Below, piece by piece: positions 34,424 through 45,300 of a stretch of DNA of 64,000 bases. The translations under genes were made by a program, and so were the position numbers. Location: assembly GCF_003852405.1 (NCBI RefSeq), contig NZ_QAJM01000050.1, forward strand, positions 1 to 64,000, written 5' to 3'. Under the pieces are notes generated by a model. That model was given only the letters and a program-made list of their open reading frames with translations, had not been told where the DNA came from and ran no database searches. The stretch is from Pseudomonas sp. KBW05. Lineage in GTDB: Bacteria > Pseudomonadota > Gammaproteobacteria > Pseudomonadales > Pseudomonadaceae. How positions within the stretch are numbered: position 1 is the stretch's first letter; each line of letters opens with the position of its first letter.

Positions 34424-36412
34424 ATGACTGCTGAAACACTGGTTCCCAATGCAACTGCATTAGCGCTGTCCCAGGCACTGTTACTGCCCAGGATCGCAAT
34501 CGAAAGCACCATGCCGGTGATCGACGGCGGCGAATTTGCCGTCAAGGCCGTGGTTGGCCAACGGGTCAACGTCACCAGCAAGGTGTTCGCTGACGGCCAT
34601 GACCAGCTCGCGGTGCTGATCCGCTGGCGGTCGCTGCAGGACGAAAGCTGGCACAGCGTGGTGATGAGCGATGTGGGCAACAATGGCTGGGAGGGCACGT
34701 TTACCGTCACCAGCGAAGGCCCCCATGAATATTGCATTGAGGCCTGGATTGATACGTTTGCCAGCTTCTGCTACGAATTGCGCAAGAAACACGAAGCCGG
34801 CGTGCCGGTCAGCCTTGAATTGCAGGAAGGCCGCAGCCTGGTGCTGCAAGCCGCCGAGCGCAGCGACAACGAACTGCGCGACCGCCTGATGTTGCTGCAC
34901 CACGAACTCTCCGGCCTGCTGGAAACCGAGCAGGTCGCGCGGTTCCTGCACGAAGACAGTGCGCACCAGATGACCCAGGCCGATCACCGTGCTTATTTGA
35001 GCATCAGCACCGTGTACCCGATCGATGTCGAGCGCCAGGCCGCGCAATTTGCCAGCTGGTACGAACTGTTTCCCCGTTCGATCACCGACGATCCGGCGCG
35101 CCACGGTACGTTCAATGACGTGCATTCGCGGCTGTCGATGATCCATGACATGGGCTTCGACGTGCTGTACTTCCCGCCGATCCATCCCATCGGCCGCAGC
35201 CATCGCAAGGGGCGCAACAACGCCCTGACCGCCGGCCCCGATGATCCGGGCAGCCCCTACGCCATCGGCAGCGAGGAGGGCGGGCACGAGGCGATCCATC
35301 CGCAATTGGGCAGCCGCGATGACTTCCGTCGCCTGGTCAAGGCCGCCGCCGAGCACGGCCTGGAAATCGCCCTGGACTTCGCCATCCAGTGCTCCCAGGA
35401 CCATCCGTGGCTCAAGCAGCACCCCGGCTGGTTCAACTGGCGCCCGGACGGCACGATCAAGTACGCGGAAAACCCGCCGAAAAAATACCAGGACATCGTC
35501 AACGTTGATTTCTATGCGGCGGATGCCATTCCCAGCCTGTGGATCGAGTTGCGCGACATCGTGCTGGGCTGGGTCGACGAGGGCGTGAAGACCTTTCGTG
35601 TCGACAACCCCCACACCAAGCCGCTGCCGTTCTGGCAGTGGTTGATCAGCGATGTGCGGGCCCAGCACCCGGAGGTGATCTTCCTCGCCGAAGCCTTTAC
35701 TACGCCGGCGATGATGGCGCGCCTGGGCAAGGTCGGTTACACCCAGAGCTACACCTATTTCACCTGGCGCAACACCAAGGCCGAGCTGAGCGAGTACTTC
35801 ACCCAACTGAATGAATCGCCGTGGCGCGAATGTTTCCGGCCAAACTTTTTCGTCAACACGCCGGATATCAATCCGGGGTTCCTGCACCAATCCGGCCGTC
35901 CGGGCTTTTTGATCCGCGCCGCGCTGGCCACCATGGGCTCGGGCCTGTGGGGTATGTATTCGGGTTATGAGCTGTGCGAAGCCGCGCCGGTGCCGGGCAA
36001 AGAGGAATACCTGGATTCAGAGAAGTACGAGATCCGTGTCAGAGACTTCACCGCGCCGGGCAACATCATCGCCGAGATTGCCCAACTCAACCGCATCCGC
36101 CGGCAAAACCCGGCGCTGCAGACGCACTTGGGCTTGAAGCTGTACAACGCCTGGAACGACAACATCCTCTATTTCGGCAAGCGCAGTGAGGACGGCAGCA
36201 ACTTTATCCTGATCGCGGTGAACCTCGACCCCTACAACGCCCAGGAAGCGAATTTTGAATTGCCGTTGTGGGAATTGGGCTTGCCGGACGATGCGCAGAC
36301 CCAGGGTGAAGACTTGATGAATGGCCATCGCTGGACCTGGTATGGCAAGACCCAGTGGATGCGGCTGGAGCCGCAGATGCCGTTCGGGATCTGGCGTATC
36401 ACCCTCTCTTAA
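34424..36412 (+). CDS. glgE: Alpha-1,4-glucan:maltose-1-phosphate maltosyltransferase
   Basis: The 662-residue GH13_3 enzyme extends alpha-1,4-glucan using maltose-1-phosphate. An N-terminal beta-sandwich domain (about 1-130) precedes the catalytic barrel. The nucleophile D394 is in FRVDNPHTKP and the acid/base E423 in FLAEAFT, at the same numbers as in the Streptomyces enzyme. The start at 34424 (MTAETLVPN) is preceded by GGGGAAG; upstream ATG/GTG codons in frame to 34304 would add about 40 unrelated residues. It leads the GlgE cluster with the treS-mak fusion and glgB. Confidence 0.95.
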   Translation: MTAETLVPNATALALSQALLLPRIAIESTMPVIDGGEFAVKAVVGQRVNVTSKVFADGHDQLAVLIRWRSLQDESWHSVVMSDVGNNGWEGTFTVTSEGPHEYCIEAWIDTFASFCYELRKKHEAGVPVSLELQEGRSLVLQAAERSDNELRDRLMLLHHELSGLLETEQVARFLHEDSAHQMTQADHRAYLSISTVYPIDVERQAAQFASWYELFPRSITDDPARHGTFNDVHSRLSMIHDMGFDVLYFPPIHPIGRSHRKGRNNALTAGPDDPGSPYAIGSEEGGHEAIHPQLGSRDDFRRLVKAAAEHGLEIALDFAIQCSQDHPWLKQHPGWFNWRPDGTIKYAENPPKKYQDIVNVDFYAADAIPSLWIELRDIVLGWVDEGVKTFRVDNPHTKPLPFWQWLISDVRAQHPEVIFLAEAFTTPAMMARLGKVGYTQSYTYFTWRNTKAELSEYFTQLNESPWRECFRPNFFVNTPDINPGFLHQSGRPGFLIRAALATMGSGLWGMYSGYELCEAAPVPGKEEYLDSEKYEIRVRDFTAPGNIIAEIAQLNRIRRQNPALQTHLGLKLYNAWNDNILYFGKRSEDGSNFILIAVNLDPYNAQEANFELPLWELGLPDDAQTQGEDLMNGHRWTWYGKTQWMRLEPQMPFGIWRITLS

Positions 36413-36431
36413 ACCCTGTGGAGATCAAAAA

Positions 36432-36537
36432 ATGTGGGAGCTGGCTTGTCGGGCCGCCGCATCGCTGCGATAGCGGTTTATCAGTGCCAACTGTATTGGC
36501 TGATGGACCGCTATCGCAGGCAAGCCAGCTCCCACAT
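36432..36537. repeat. REP inverted pair, subfamily B, between glgE and treS
   Basis: Outer arms ATGTGGGAGCTGGCTTG (36432-36448) and its complement (36521-36537), plus inner arms GCGATAGCGGT (36467-36477) and its complement (36507-36517), define a subfamily with AGCTGGCTTG instead of AGCGGGCTTG. It sits inside the GlgE-pathway gene cluster. Confidence 0.93.
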
Positions 36538-36585
36538 GGACCGAGTTTCTTCAGGTGGTTTTGAACGTATTTCCAGGAGTTTCCA

Positions 36586-39500
36586 ATGGCGAAGAAACCC
36601 ACCCCATCCCCCTTCACCCAGGACCCGCTCTGGTACAAGGACGCGGTGATCTACCAGGTTCACGTCAAATCCTTTTTCGATGCCAACAACGACGGTATCG
36701 GCGACTTTCCCGGGCTGATCGCCAAGCTCGACTACATCGCCGACCTCGGTGTAAACACCCTGTGGCTGTTGCCGTTCTACCCCTCGCCACGGCGCGATGA
36801 TGGCTACGACATTGCCGAATACCGCGGCGTCCACAGCGACTACGGGACCCTGGCCGACGCCAAGCGCTTTATTGCCGAGGCCCACAAGCGCGGGCTGCGG
36901 GTCATCACCGAACTGGTGATCAACCATACCAGCGACCAGCACCCGTGGTTCCAGCGTGCCCGCAAGGCCAAGCCCGGTTCGGCGGCGCGGGACTTCTACG
37001 TGTGGTCCGATGACGACCAGAAGTACGCCGGCACCCGCATCATTTTCCTCGACACCGAGAAGTCCAACTGGACCTGGGACCCGGTGGCCGGCCAGTACTT
37101 CTGGCATCGCTTCTATTCCCACCAGCCAGACCTCAACTTCGACAACCCGCAAGTGATGAAGGCCGTGCTGTCGGTGATGCGCTATTGGCTCGACATGGGC
37201 ATCGACGGCCTGCGCCTGGATGCCATCCCGTACCTGATCGAACGCGACGGCACGAACAACGAAAACCTGCCGCAAACCCACGACGTGCTTAAACAGATCC
37301 GCGCCGAAATCGATGCCCACTATCCCGACCGTATGTTGCTGGCGGAGGCCAACCAATGGCCCGAAGACACGCAACTCTACTTCGGCGACGCAAAGGGTGA
37401 TGACGGCGACGAATGCCACATGGCCTTCCACTTCCCGCTGATGCCGCGCATGTACATGGCGCTGGCCCAGGAAGATCGTTTCCCCATCACTGACATTCTG
37501 CGCCAGACCCCGGAGATCCCGGCCAATTGCCAATGGGCGATCTTCCTGCGCAACCACGATGAATTGACCCTGGAAATGGTCACCGACAAAGAGCGCGACT
37601 ACCTGTGGAACTACTATGCCGCCGACCGCCGCGCACGCATCAACCTCGGCATTCGCCGCCGCCTCGCGCCCCTGATGGAGCGTGACCGCCGGCGCATCGA
37701 ACTGCTCAACAGCCTGCTGCTGTCGATGCCCGGTACGCCAACCCTGTATTACGGCGATGAAATCGGCATGGGCGACAACATCTACCTCGGTGACCGCGAC
37801 GGCGTGCGCACGCCGATGCAGTGGTCCATCGACCGCAACGGCGGCTTCTCCCGCGCCGACCCGGCGAGCCTGGTGCTGCCGCCGATCATGGACCCGCAGT
37901 ACGGCTATCAGTCGGTGAACGTCGAGACCCAGGCCCAGGACCCCCATTCCTTGCTGAACTGGACCCGGCGCATGCTGGCGGTGCGCAAACAATCCAAAGC
38001 GTTTGGCCGGGGGCGCTTGAATATGCTCTCGCCGGCCAACCGCCGCATCCTGGCCTACACCCGTGAATTCACTGGCGAGGACGGCCGCACGGAAATCATT
38101 CTGTGTGTGGCCAACGTGTCGCGCAGCGCCCAGGCGGCCGAGCTGGACCTGTCGGCGTACGCGGGGATGGTGCCCGTGGAGATGCTGGGTGGTAACGCCT
38201 TTCCGCCCATCGGCCAGTTGCATTTCCTGCTGACCCTGGCGCCCTACGGGTTCTACTGGTTTGTGCTGGCGGCGGAAAACCAGATGCCCAGCTGGCATGT
38301 CGAACCGGCGCAGAGCATCCCGGATTTCACCACCCTGGTGCTGAAAAAACGCCTGGAAGAACTGCTCGAGCAACCCTGCCGCGCGACGCTGGAAAAGGCC
38401 GCGCTGCCTGCCTGGCTGCCCAAACGGCGCTGGTTCGCGGCCAAGGATGTCGCCATCGACAGCGTGCATATCGCCTACGGTGTGCGCTTCGGTGACCCGC
38501 AGCACCCGGTATTGCTCAGCGAAATCGATGTGACCAGCGCCGGCCAGGTCAGCCGTTACCAGCTGCCGTTCGGCTTCCTCGCGGAAGACCAGCTCACCAG
38601 CGCCTTGCCCCAGCAACTGGCCCTGGCCCGTGTGCGGCGCGCGCACCAGGTGGGGCTGGTGACCGATGCATTCAGCCTTGAGCCTTTTATTCGCGCAGTG
38701 ATCCAGGGCTTGCAGGCCGGCACGCGGCTGCCTTCCAGCGAAGGCGAGCTGCGGTTTGACGCCACGCCCCACCTGGCCAAGTTGCAACTGACGGACGACG
38801 CGCCGGTGCGCTACCTGTCGGCCGAGCAGTCCAACAGCTCGGTGGTGGTGGGCGAAAGCCTGGTGCTCAAGCTGATCCGCAAGGTCGCCAGTGGGGTGCA
38901 TCCGGAACTGGAAATGAGCGCCTACCTGACCGCCGCCGGTTACCCGAATATTTCGCCGCTGTTGGGTGCCGTGATTCGTCGGGACGGGGCAGGGCAGGAC
39001 AACCTGCTGATGATCGCCCAGGGTTACCTGAGCAATCAGGGCGACGCGTGGGCATGGACCCAGAACAGCCTGGAACGGGCGATCCGTGATGAACTGGCCG
39101 GGGCCATCTCCGAGCAGGAACAGCACTACAACGCCCTCGGCGAGCTGAAGGATTTCGCCGGGTTGCTGGGCCAGCGCCTGGGCGAAATGCATGGGGTATT
39201 GGGCGCGGACACGGCTGATCCTGACTTCAAGCCTGAAGTCACTCGGGTCAAAGACACCCAGGCGTGGGCCAAGGATATCGGCGCGCAGATCGACCGCGCC
39301 CTGCAATTGCTCAGTCATCACCAAACCCAGTTGAACCCTGCGGACCAGCTGCGGGTCACTGAGATGCTGGCGCAGGAAAAAGCCATCGCCAGGCATGTAC
39401 AGGCCCTGGCGAAAGCCACGGTCGGCGGGCTGCGCATACGCGTCCACGGTGATTTGCATTTGGGCCAGGTCTTGGTGGTGAAGGGCGATGCCTACTTGAT

Positions 39501-39933
39501 CGACTTTGAAGGCGAACCGGCGCGGCCGCTGAATGAACGACGCGGCAAGCACAGCCCGTATAAAGATGTGAGTGGCGTGCTGCGCTCGTTTGATTACGCG
39601 GCGGCGCTGGCCTTGAATGGGCAAGGGCTGGACCATTCGCCCGAAGCCGAGCTGGCGCGCCAGCGCGTGACTGATCGTTACCTGAATGACGCACGTCAGG
39701 CATTTATCCAGGCTTATCAGGCAGCTACGTCTACACTGGCGCATGACTGGCAGGAAGCCAATGGCCAGGACGCCGCGCTGACGTTGTTCAGTCTGGAGAA
39801 GGCCGCGTACGAAGTGGCCTACGAAGCGGAAAACCGTCCCAGCTGGCTACCGGTGCCCCTGCAAGGGCTGCACCGTTTGTTGAGCGGGCTTGAACCAATA
39901 TCGAAAACTGCACGCGGTGGGGAGACGTCATGA
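36586..39933 (+). CDS. treS: Trehalose synthase-maltokinase fusion
   Basis: The 1115-residue bifunctional protein has an N-terminal TreS GH13 domain (about 1-545) and a C-terminal maltokinase domain (about 565-1115). TreS isomerises trehalose and maltose; nucleophile D212 is in [11 protein letters not shown] and acid/base E254 in LLAEANQWP. The kinase then makes maltose-1-phosphate; its aminoglycoside-phosphotransferase-like active site is seen in VHGDLHLGQ (D956) and IDFEGEP (D973). Fusion channels trehalose to GlgE's substrate. The stop overlaps glgB by ATGA. In mycobacteria the same two activities are separate proteins that form a complex. Confidence 0.95.
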   Translation: MAKKPTPSPFTQDPLWYKDAVIYQVHVKSFFDANNDGIGDFPGLIAKLDYIADLGVNTLWLLPFYPSPRRDDGYDIAEYRGVHSDYGTLADAKRFIAEAHKRGLRVITELVINHTSDQHPWFQRARKAKPGSAARDFYVWSDDDQKYAGTRIIFLDTEKSNWTWDPVAGQYFWHRFYSHQPDLNFDNPQVMKAVLSVMRYWLDMGIDGLRLDAIPYLIERDGTNNENLPQTHDVLKQIRAEIDAHYPDRMLLAEANQWPEDTQLYFGDAKGDDGDECHMAFHFPLMPRMYMALAQEDRFPITDILRQTPEIPANCQWAIFLRNHDELTLEMVTDKERDYLWNYYAADRRARINLGIRRRLAPLMERDRRRIELLNSLLLSMPGTPTLYYGDEIGMGDNIYLGDRDGVRTPMQWSIDRNGGFSRADPASLVLPPIMDPQYGYQSVNVETQAQDPHSLLNWTRRMLAVRKQSKAFGRGRLNMLSPANRRILAYTREFTGEDGRTEIILCVANVSRSAQAAELDLSAYAGMVPVEMLGGNAFPPIGQLHFLLTLAPYGFYWFVLAAENQMPSWHVEPAQSIPDFTTLVLKKRLEELLEQPCRATLEKAALPAWLPKRRWFAAKDVAIDSVHIAYGVRFGDPQHPVLLSEIDVTSAGQVSRYQLPFGFLAEDQLTSALPQQLALARVRRAHQVGLVTDAFSLEPFIRAVIQGLQAGTRLPSSEGELRFDATPHLAKLQLTDDAPVRYLSAEQSNSSVVVGESLVLKLIRKVASGVHPELEMSAYLTAAGYPNISPLLGAVIRRDGAGQDNLLMIAQGYLSNQGDAWAWTQNSLERAIRDELAGAISEQEQHYNALGELKDFAGLLGQRLGEMHGVLGADTADPDFKPEVTRVKDTQAWAKDIGAQIDRALQLLSHHQTQLNPADQLRVTEMLAQEKAIARHVQALAKATVGGLRIRVHGDLHLGQVLVVKGDAYLIDFEGEPARPLNERRGKHSPYKDVSGVLRSFDYAAALALNGQGLDHSPEAELARQRVTDRYLNDARQAFIQAYQAATSTLAHDWQEANGQDAALTLFSLEKAAYEVAYEAENRPSWLPVPLQGLHRLLSGLEPISKTARGGETS

Positions 39934-42161
39934 GCTTTACACATAAAGAACCGCTGCAGCCCAAGTTGACTGCATTGCCGGCGTCCAACGACATCGAATT
40001 GCTGGTGCGCGCCGAGCACCCGGACCCGTTCTCGATTCTCGGGCCCCACGATGACGAACAGGGCGGCCAGTTTATCCGCGCCTTCTTGCCGGAGGCACTG
40101 AGTGTCCAGGTGCTGGCACGCGACAACGGCGAGCCGCTCGGCAGCCTGGACGCGACCCAGGTGCCGGGCTTGTTTGTCGGGCACTTCACCACGCGCCAGG
40201 CGTATCTGCTGAAGATCCAGTGGGCCGGTGGCGAGCAGATCACCGAAGATCCCTACAGCTTCAGCCAATTGTTGCTGGGGGAAATGGACCTGTACCTGTT
40301 TGCCGAAGGCAACCACCGTGACCTCAGCAGTTGCCTCGGCGCGCAAGTCACCACGGTGGATGGTGTGCAAGGCGTGCGCTTTGCCGTGTGGGCGCCGAAT
40401 GCGCGGCGGGTGTCGGTGGTGGGGGACTTCAATATCTGGGACGGCCGGCGTCATCCGATGCGCCTGCGGCATCCGTCCGGCGTGTGGGAGATCTTTATCC
40501 CACGCTTGCAACCGGGCGCGGCCTACAAGTACGAGATTCTTGGCGCCAATGGCATCTTGCCGCTTAAGGCTGACCCCTGTGCGCTGGCTACGCAGCTGCC
40601 GCCCGACACCGCGTCGAAAGTCGCCGCGCCGTTGCAGGTGGACTGGCAAGACCACGACTGGATGCAATCACGCCTCGACAAGCACAAGACCACGGCGCCA
40701 CTGTCGATCTACGAGCTGCACGTGGGCTCCTGGCAGTGCGAGCTGGACGAGGCCGGCGAAGTCGCCCGCCAGTACGGCTGGCGCGAGCTGGCCGAGCGCT
40801 TGATCCCCTATGTGCAGCAACTGGGCTTCACCCATATCGAACTGATGCCGATCATGGAACACCCGTTCGGTGGCTCGTGGGGCTACCAGGCGCTGTCACA
40901 ATTTGCGCCGACGGCGCGCTTCGGTTCGCCCGAAGATTTCGCCTACTTCGTCAACGCCCTGCATCAGGCCGATATCGGTGTGATCCTCGACTGGGTGCCG
41001 GCGCATTTTCCTACCGATACCCATGGCTTGGCGCAATTTGACGGCACCGCGCTGTATGAATACGCCAACCCGCTGGAAGGCTTTCACCAGGATTGGGACA
41101 CGCTGATCTACAACCTCGGCCGCACCGAAGTGCATGGTTTTATGCTGGCTTCGGCGTTGCACTGGCTGAAGCACTTCCACGTGGACGGCCTGCGGGTGGA
41201 TGCCGTGGCGTCGATGCTGTACCGCGATTATTCGCGCAAGGCGGGCGAGTGGGTGCCCAATCGCCATGGTGGTCGTGAAAACCTCGAAGCCATCGACTTT
41301 TTGCGGCACTTGAACGATGTCGTCGCGCAGGAAGCGCCCGGCGCGCTGGTGATCGCCGAAGAATCCACGGCCTGGCCCGGCGTGAGCCAACCGACCGAAC
41401 AGGGCGGCCTGGGTTTCAACTACAAATGGAACATGGGCTGGATGCATGATTCGTTGCATTACATCCAGCAAGACCCGGTGTACCGCGCCCACCATCACAA
41501 CGAACTGAGTTTTGGCCTGGTGTATGCCTGGTCCGAGCGTTTTATCCTGCCGATCTCCCACGACGAAGTGGTGCACGGCAAACACTCGCTGATCGACAAG
41601 ATGCCCGGCGACCGTTGGCAGAAGTTCGCCAACCTGCGCGCCTACCTGGCATTCATGTGGATGCACCCCGGCAAGAAATTGCTGTTTATGGGCTGCGAAT
41701 TCGGTCAATGGCGCGAGTGGAACCACGACCAGCAACTGGACTGGTACCTGCTGCAATACGCCGAACACAAGGGCGTGCAGAAACTGGTGGGCGACTTGAA
41801 CCGCCTGTACCGCGAGGAGCCGGCGCTGCACGAACAGGATGACGCGCCCCAGGGCTTCCAGTGGCTGATCGGCGACGATGCAATCAACAGCGTCTACGCC
41901 TGGCTACGCTGGAGCAAGGACGGCCGACCGGTGCTGGTGGTGGCCAACTTCACCCCGGTGCCCCGTGAAGCGTACGCGGTGGGTGTGCCATTTGCCGGGC
42001 GTTGGAGCGAGGTGATCAACACGGATGCCGACACTTATGCCGGTTCGAACTATGGCAATGGGGGTGAAGTGTTCACTCAGGATGAGCCGCGCCATGGGCA
42101 ACCGGTGTCGTTGACGCTGAATCTGCCACCGCTTGGCGTGCTGATCCTGCGTCCTGAATAA
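39930..42161 (+). CDS. glgB: 1,4-alpha-glucan branching enzyme
   Basis: The 743-residue GH13_9 enzyme introduces alpha-1,6 branches in the glucan made by GlgE. It has two N-terminal beta-sandwich/CBM48 modules (about 1-225, including [20 protein letters not shown]), a catalytic barrel with nucleophile D424 ([18 protein letters not shown]) and acid/base E477 ([11 protein letters not shown]), and a C-terminal beta domain (about 630-743). It is translationally coupled to treS-mak by a 4-nt overlap. Confidence 0.96.
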   Translation: MSFTHKEPLQPKLTALPASNDIELLVRAEHPDPFSILGPHDDEQGGQFIRAFLPEALSVQVLARDNGEPLGSLDATQVPGLFVGHFTTRQAYLLKIQWAGGEQITEDPYSFSQLLLGEMDLYLFAEGNHRDLSSCLGAQVTTVDGVQGVRFAVWAPNARRVSVVGDFNIWDGRRHPMRLRHPSGVWEIFIPRLQPGAAYKYEILGANGILPLKADPCALATQLPPDTASKVAAPLQVDWQDHDWMQSRLDKHKTTAPLSIYELHVGSWQCELDEAGEVARQYGWRELAERLIPYVQQLGFTHIELMPIMEHPFGGSWGYQALSQFAPTARFGSPEDFAYFVNALHQADIGVILDWVPAHFPTDTHGLAQFDGTALYEYANPLEGFHQDWDTLIYNLGRTEVHGFMLASALHWLKHFHVDGLRVDAVASMLYRDYSRKAGEWVPNRHGGRENLEAIDFLRHLNDVVAQEAPGALVIAEESTAWPGVSQPTEQGGLGFNYKWNMGWMHDSLHYIQQDPVYRAHHHNELSFGLVYAWSERFILPISHDEVVHGKHSLIDKMPGDRWQKFANLRAYLAFMWMHPGKKLLFMGCEFGQWREWNHDQQLDWYLLQYAEHKGVQKLVGDLNRLYREEPALHEQDDAPQGFQWLIGDDAINSVYAWLRWSKDGRPVLVVANFTPVPREAYAVGVPFAGRWSEVINTDADTYAGSNYGNGGEVFTQDEPRHGQPVSLTLNLPPLGVLILRPE

Positions 42162-42200
42162 CGGCCATCTCCAAGAAGGGCTGATGTTTCTAAAAACCTG

Positions 42201-42225
42201 CGGGCGTGCAGTGGCGACACGCCCG
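42201..42225. terminator. Stem-loop downstream of glgB, possible terminator
   Basis: CGGGCGTG (42201-42208) and CACGCCCG (42218-42225) form a perfect 8-bp stem 40 nt after the glgB stop. On the plus strand TGGGAG follows, so there is no U-tract; on the minus strand CAGGTTTTTA follows. It may be a rho-independent signal for minus-strand transcription or a structure-only 3' end for glgB. No convincing promoter could be placed in the 42162-42378 gap. Confidence 0.4.
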
Positions 42226-42378
42226 TGGGAGCTTGACGCAAATTGTCATGTATAGCGTTGGAACAATTTCCTACGGGGTGTCCACACATGGACGTCAGCG
42301 ATTGGGCGTAGGTCTTTCAACACACCTCGTTTCGTCGCTCGGTCTGTGTATAGCACTCCCGGAGATGAAACCTCTGCC

Positions 42379-45300
42379 ATGACGCCATTCCCAACGAATA
42401 ACGTGCGTGCTCCTGTGACAGCACTCAGCGCGCCACGCTCCAATCTTGCAACCAACCCCGTCGCCAAATTGGCCCCTGCGCCAGCGACGGGTCCCGCTCG
42501 TACCCCCGACTCCCCAGCTACCCAGGTGCAGGGAAAGCTGCTTGACCTGGATGAAATGTTGAACGCTTTACGCGAGCTTCAGGCTCAGGCAGAAGCCCCA
42601 GATGCCCAGAAGAAAAGCTTGTTCCTCAACAAGGATTCACCGCTTATTCCGCAAAACGGCTCGACTCAGCCGGGCACCAACCGGCTCGACAATATGCTCA
42701 AGTACTACGGCATTGTCCCGGCCAACCCCAGCACGCCAACGCAAGTACAAGCGGCGATTGACGCGCTGGAAAATACCCGCAGCGAAATTGTCCTGGGCAT
42801 AGGGAATGAGTCAAGCAAGGCTGATGCGTTGTTGCGGGACAGCAACGACGATTCAATATCTGCATTAGTGGGTGAGGTACAAGACAAGTACAAAAAGCCT
42901 TTGCTGAGTTATTTGACGGAGGGTATTTCCGCGTCCGCGCTCGAAAAGGCCCAGCGCTCGCCGGCTACTTTATTGGAGCTGATTGCAAAATCACCCAAGG
43001 CTGAAGAACTGGTTAAAGCGCTGCTGAAAAAACTCGGCGGTGGTGCCTTTTCTTTGGAGGGGCTGATCTCCTCTGCAGTGAAAGTCCAGTTATTGATCAA
43101 AGCGATAACCTTGAGCCTTGACCCAGTGCAATCGCGCAAACCCGGATATGTTGCAGGGTTTCATCTGGCTTCCAGCGAGCATGGAAACAAGAGCTACGCA
43201 GAAATTGATGCACAGTTCAGGCAACACCTGATCGCCGCGAATAACATCTCTTCCGCCGACGCGAGCCTGGCCATTTATCTTTTCCGCCCACAGTTCCCGG
43301 CAGATTTTTCCGTGCGCGATATCCCGGCGGAGTTGCACTATCAAGGATCCGCTGTGTGGGTCAATTTCAAGCATGGTGTGGCGTTGGCGGAGGCGATTGA
43401 AGCCGGCTCGTCACAAAACATGAGCTTTCAAGAGTTGGTGGACTTGCCCGGCAAGCTCAGCGAACAGGCGACGACAAACGAGCAGTGGGCGTTTATCGCG
43501 GCGACCCGTATTCCGGCGACGCTGGAGTGGGCTGCTTTGCAGGGCGTGATTGAACAAAAAGAGGCGTATTCGCAGGCAGAAGTCACCAAGGCAGTGGCGG
43601 CTTTTGATGAGCATGTCAACGGTATCGTAGAGGCGACGGCGCAACTTGCAGTCGATGTGCCCATGCGTAAGGATTACTTTGAGAAAATGGAAAAGGGCAC
43701 TTCCCGGACTGAATTCTTGTCGTTGATAAGCCCGTTCTTTGCGTTGTACCGGCACCTCAATGGCGAAAAAATCAGGCCCTCCGATCTTATCTATCAATAC
43801 CCTGTTTATGACGAAGATAGTTTCAAGTCTGCGTTTGATCAGTATTTGGCGAAGGCCAAGTCGGGTTATGAAAAAGTACTGCGCAGCCTGTTATCGCAGT
43901 TGCCGACCCAGGACCGTGTAGCGATTGAACAGGGTGCAACCACGGTCTATGCACTGCGGGTCAAGCCCGATACAAAAAATGAAACAGATGAGCAGAAAAA
44001 GGCCGCCAAGACCCGCCCGGGGTTCATTCTCAAGGCGGAACACGAAGGGCAGACAAGCTACTATGAAATCAACCCGGTCAAGGGCATAGCCCGGCGACGC
44101 GACGACTTGAAACCAGTCCTCGAGACCTACGATCCGGCTGAAAAAAGTTATGACAAAGACTTTGTTTCCATTGAACACAGCCATGATGGCGTACCTTCCG
44201 AAGAGCTGGTTGTTCGCAATAGCCGCACCGGCAGGGCGGCGTACAAGAAACAGTGGGACGAATACAAGGCTGGCAGAGGCCTGCGGCCCAAGAGCTTTTC
44301 GATAGTTGTTCCGCAACAGCTCGATCATTTTTCCGCCACTGGCCGCGTCGGTAACGCTGCAGTGCCAAACACCCTGGAATCAGAACGCTCGGGAGCCATT
44401 GCCAAGTCCATTACCGAAAAATTGTTTTATGTCGATGAGGAAAAATTGCGCGAGTGGGCAGAGTCGGACCCTGACAGGGAGAGCTCAGCGCAGAAAAATG
44501 ACGAGAATTTCTGGGAGCGTATGAAAAGCGTGGCCCAGTTCTTTATCCCTTTCTGGAGTGGGATCGAGGACCTCGTCAACGGCCGTACCAAAGATGGCAT
44601 TGTCGGTCTTGTCATCGACGGTCTTTTTACATTCGCAGGGCCGGCCGGCAAGCTGGCCGCTGGCTCGGTGCGAGTGTTGGCCAATCTTGGCAAGCTCAGC
44701 ATGCGCGCGCTGCTGCCTAAATTCTTGCCGTTGATGAAGCAATTTGGTGTTTCTGTTGTACAAAACCTGAACCCGCTTGAACCGGTAATGGCGGGCTTCA
44801 ACTTCAAGGGAGGGAAAGGCCTGAAGTTCCTGAAAGGGGATATCCACAATATCCAGGCAGGCATTGCGCAGTTCAGGCAGTCATCGCCCTTCAAACAACT
44901 GCCTGGAAAAGGGCGTTATGACGTCACCCCGAAAATACCCTTGACCTCCAGAAACCTACCGGAAGGCGCAAGCTTACGAGTGCCCGAGGGCATCTCCAGA
45001 GATGAGGTACGGGTGTTGAACAGGAAGAATCACACCGATGTGGTCGTTGGTGATGATGTCTTTCGGTTTGACCCTGGCAAACCGGACAGCCTGAGCAAAC
45101 TGGGCGGCCCTGATCATGGCGGTCCGTTGGAAGGGTTTGCAACGACGTGTGGCAGCGGGGGACGCAGGTCCAAGCGTGACCTCAATGACCTCTGTTACAC
45201 CAAAGAGATCGAGCCCGGTGGAACCCCCATCTTCCAGGACGCCCAAGCCCTCGACCACCGTCGGCTGATTCCTGGCCCTGCGCAGGCTAACAGGCCGCGC

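Noticed and set aside
36511-39744. 1077-codon open frame on the minus strand
   Set aside because: It is the mirror of the treS-mak fusion, a common effect of GC-rich third positions. Its translation is Arg/Gln/His/Val rich and has no family motif, while the plus-strand frame has complete TreS and kinase active sites.
42233-42256. Promoter for the toxin-like gene (TTGACG with TATAGC)
   Set aside because: The spacing is only 12 nt, too short for sigma70, and no better -10 is found at 16-18 nt.
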